In this document: piece after piece, positions 6,923-8,008 of the stretch
Position numbering within the stretch: the stretch's first letter is position 1
Layout: the number at the start of each line of letters is the position of its first letter
NCBI GenBank assembly: GCA_030639555.1
Contig: DAOWCM010000090.1
Coordinates: 1 to 8,008, forward strand
Length of the DNA: 8,008 bases
Direction of reading: 5' to 3'
From: Candidatus Eiseniibacteriota bacterium
GTDB lineage: Bacteria; Joyebacterota; Joyebacteria; Joyebacterales; Joyebacteraceae
Translations under genes and position numbers: made by a program
The notes under the pieces: model-generated
The model's input: the letters and a program-made list of their open reading frames with translations, nothing else
What the model was told of the DNA's origin: nothing
Database searches by the model: none

Positions 6923-6951
6923 CACGCCGCCTGGCTGGCGTTCACGCCGCC
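6923..6951. repeat. Two direct copies of CACGCCGCC
   Basis: Exact copies occur at 6923-6931 and 6943-6951, a 20-base period or about two helical turns. They lie in the inferred 5' leader of the lipid kinase, downstream of its start point. In GC-rich DNA a nine-base repeat may be chance. Confidence 0.3.
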
Positions 6952-7000
6952 GAAATGTCCTTCCCCAGGGTGAGCGGGACTGGTCTGATGCTGTGAGTGA

Positions 7001-7029
7001 ATTCTACTCATGAGCTCCGCCTCAGTCAA
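7001..7029 (-). promoter_or_regulatory. Candidate promoter of the lipid kinase gene
   Basis: On the minus strand TTGACT (7029-7024) and TAGAAT (7006-7001) are separated by exactly 17 bases, and each matches the sigma-70 consensus in five of six positions. It is the best promoter in the window. Transcription would start near 6994 and give a leader of about 125 bases. The spacer holds the palindrome CTCATGAG immediately next to the -10, where a regulator could block polymerase. Confidence 0.6.
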
Positions 7030-7072
7030 GGACCCCGCGGTCCGGCCGATGGTGGACTCACTTCGCTTTTCC

Positions 7073-7101
7073 TTGCGCTGCTCATGACTGTGTGTCATAA
7101 T
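7073..7101 (+). promoter_or_regulatory. Candidate promoter of the secreted-protein gene
   Basis: TTGCGC (7073-7078) and CATAAT (7096-7101) are 17 bases apart. The -10 matches five of six positions and carries an extended TG at 7093-7094, which can make up for the weak -35. The dyad ATGAC-TGTGT-GTCAT (7084-7098) overlaps the -10. The leader would be about 93 bases. Confidence 0.45.
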
Positions 7102-7200
7102 CTTGGTGGGTTTAGGTGTGCGGCTGGGGCGCGGGATCGTTGGACGCGGCTCCGGCTGCACGAGGTACAAGAGCGCACTGGGCGCGAGAGGGAGGTTGTG

Positions 7201-7986
7201 ATGAGCAGAGTGCTTGTTGCTGTGTTGGCCGTCCTGCTGTTCGCGGTGCCGTGTGTGGCGGGCGACAGGTGTGAGACGGTGTTCTCTGGTGAGAAGGCAA
7301 CGTACGACCCGATGGTTCCCGGACCTGTGTTCGATGGCGGGCGTGACATCCTCTACGACAACGGTCCCTTCGAGAACGAGCCCGGGCTGTCCGTGCTCCA
7401 GACCGCCCTTGGCATGGGCACCTATGGCTTCGGTCACCAGGTCAGCGCCGGCATCTTGATCTCGGATGAGTTCGTCGTTCCGGTCGGTGCGACGTGGGAG
7501 ATCCACGACATCACGTTCTTCGCCTATCAGACAGGCTCGTCGACCACGTCGACCATCACCGGCGTCTACGTGGAGATCTACGACGGTTCTCCGGACAATC
7601 CCGCGTCGAGCCGCGTCTGGGGTGACATCTCCGTCAACACCATGACCGCCACGATGTGGTCCGGCGTCTACAGGGTGCTTGACACGGACCCGGCGGCGAC
7701 GAACCGCCCGATCATGGCGAGCACGTCTCACATCGGGACCACGCTTACGGCGGGTGAGTACTGGATCGTATGGCAGAGCGACGGCTCGCTCGCATCCGGG
7801 CCGTGGGCGCCGCCCATCACTATCACGGGTCAGATAGGCACCGGGAACGGGCTGCAGTACTACCTGGACGTGTGGTCCCCCGTCGTCGACCTCGAGGGGC
7901 AGGGCTTCCCGTTCATCATCGAGGGAGTGCACCCGACCCCGGTCGAGGAGACGACGTGGAGTTTGGTGAAGGCGATGTTCAGGTAG
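7201..7986 (+). CDS. Secreted beta-rich protein with conserved-looking C-terminal tail, function unknown
   Basis: The product has 261 residues. Residues 1-20 form a signal peptide: short basic start, hydrophobic core LVAVLAVLLFAV and a likely cleavage after CVA. The start at 7201 is chosen because AGGGAGG (7189-7195) lies five bases upstream and the signal peptide begins there, although the frame is open to 6997. The mature part is rich in Thr, Ser, Gly, Trp and Tyr with alternating strands, as in an extracellular beta-sandwich. Segments such as ITFFAYQTGSSTTSTITGVYVEIYDG (split at 104-123 and 124-129), IYDGSPDNPASSRVWGD, and LTAGEYWIVWQSDG with GPWAPPITI resemble a domain I have seen in exported proteins of environmental bacteria, often beside cell-surface sorting tails. 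The last residues PTPVEETTWSLVKAMFR follow a Pro hinge and look like a separate short tail. No catalytic motif is visible. It is divergent from the lipid kinase and no downstream gene is in the window. Confidence 0.85.
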   Translation: MSRVLVAVLAVLLFAVPCVAGDRCETVFSGEKATYDPMVPGPVFDGGRDILYDNGPFENEPGLSVLQTALGMGTYGFGHQVSAGILISDEFVVPVGATWEIHDITFFAYQTGSSTTSTITGVYVEIYDGSPDNPASSRVWGDISVNTMTATMWSGVYRVLDTDPAATNRPIMASTSHIGTTLTAGEYWIVWQSDGSLASGPWAPPITITGQIGTGNGLQYYLDVWSPVVDLEGQGFPFIIEGVHPTPVEETTWSLVKAMFR

Positions 7987-8008
7987 TCTCGGAGTAGCGG
8001 CACGGACC

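Larger units (their letters stand above)
6870..7200. other. Divergent intergenic region between lipid kinase and secreted-protein genes
   Basis: These 331 bases hold no convincing gene. They contain two back-to-back promoter candidates (listed separately), whose -35 boxes are 43 bases apart. Dyads lie within or between them: CTCATGAG (7007-7014), GGACC-N4-GGTCC (7030-7043) and ATGAC-N5-GTCAT (7084-7098). The kinase leader contains a nine-base direct repeat (6923-6951). The 7102-7200 leader of the secreted-protein gene shows no fold or riboswitch core that I recognise. Confidence 0.55.

Noticed and set aside
7102..7200. Riboswitch in the leader of the secreted-protein gene
   Set aside because: The leader is about 93 bases, but I found no known aptamer core or convincing paired structure.
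7201..7260. Lipoprotein signal around Cys18
   Set aside because: The residues before the Cys (Ala-Val-Pro) do not fit a lipobox. A standard signal peptidase I site after CVA fits better.
6265..7932. Very long minus-strand open frame (555 codons)
   Set aside because: It overlaps the lipid kinase in another frame and runs antisense through the secreted-protein gene. Its product is Arg/His/Asp-rich without domains, as expected for antisense frames in GC-rich DNA.
1..8008. Defence system, mobile element or CRISPR array
   Set aside because: There are no spaced repeats, transposase, integrase, tRNA-linked attachment site or toxin-antitoxin pair; the genes are housekeeping or common accessory types with uniform composition.

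Overview
The window is about 8 kb of high-GC bacterial DNA with dense, ordinary protein-coding organisation. It holds five full genes, one gene cut by the left edge, and one gene remnant. I see no tRNA, rRNA, CRISPR array, transposase or attachment site. The organism is probably an uncultured bacterium. The secreted protein at the right end finishes in a short Thr-Trp/Lys/Arg tail that I associate, from memory only, with uncultured FCB-type phyla such as Eisenbacteria or Krumholzibacteria. That placement is a weak inference.

Left region (1-2174): the 3' part of a hybrid sensor histidine kinase (PAS, HisKA, HATPase, receiver) runs rightward. Facing it on the minus strand is a DUF4126 membrane-protein gene. 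Squeezed between the two stop codons is a 40-codon piece of minus-strand reading frame that matches the very C-terminus of the phosphate-signalling protein PhoU. The rest of phoU is absent and its frame is closed upstream, so it reads as a decayed or truncated gene, or as an assembly junction.

Centre (2175-4634): a stand-alone elongation factor G gene (fusA), with its own inferred promoter, a GC-rich leader hairpin and a clear Shine-Dalgarno site. It is flanked by a divergent DUF4126 gene and a convergent transporter gene, not by the rpsL, rpsG or tuf genes usually found beside fusA.

Right region (4635-8008): two minus-strand genes, a diacylglycerol/lipid kinase followed by an MFS transporter, recall the bmrU-bmr pairing of Bacillus, although the transporter appears to have its own promoter. 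The lipid kinase is divergent from a secreted beta-rich protein. The 331-base gap between them holds two back-to-back promoter-like sites and several small dyads.

Three of the promoter candidates share a TTGAC(T/C) -35 and a TAG-starting -10 with 17-18 base spacing, which fits a housekeeping sigma-70 type factor. No coherent new multi-gene system is evident. The best second-look items are the phoU remnant, the stand-alone fusA with a variant domain IV loop, the lipid kinase/MFS pairing, and the C-terminal tail of the secreted protein.
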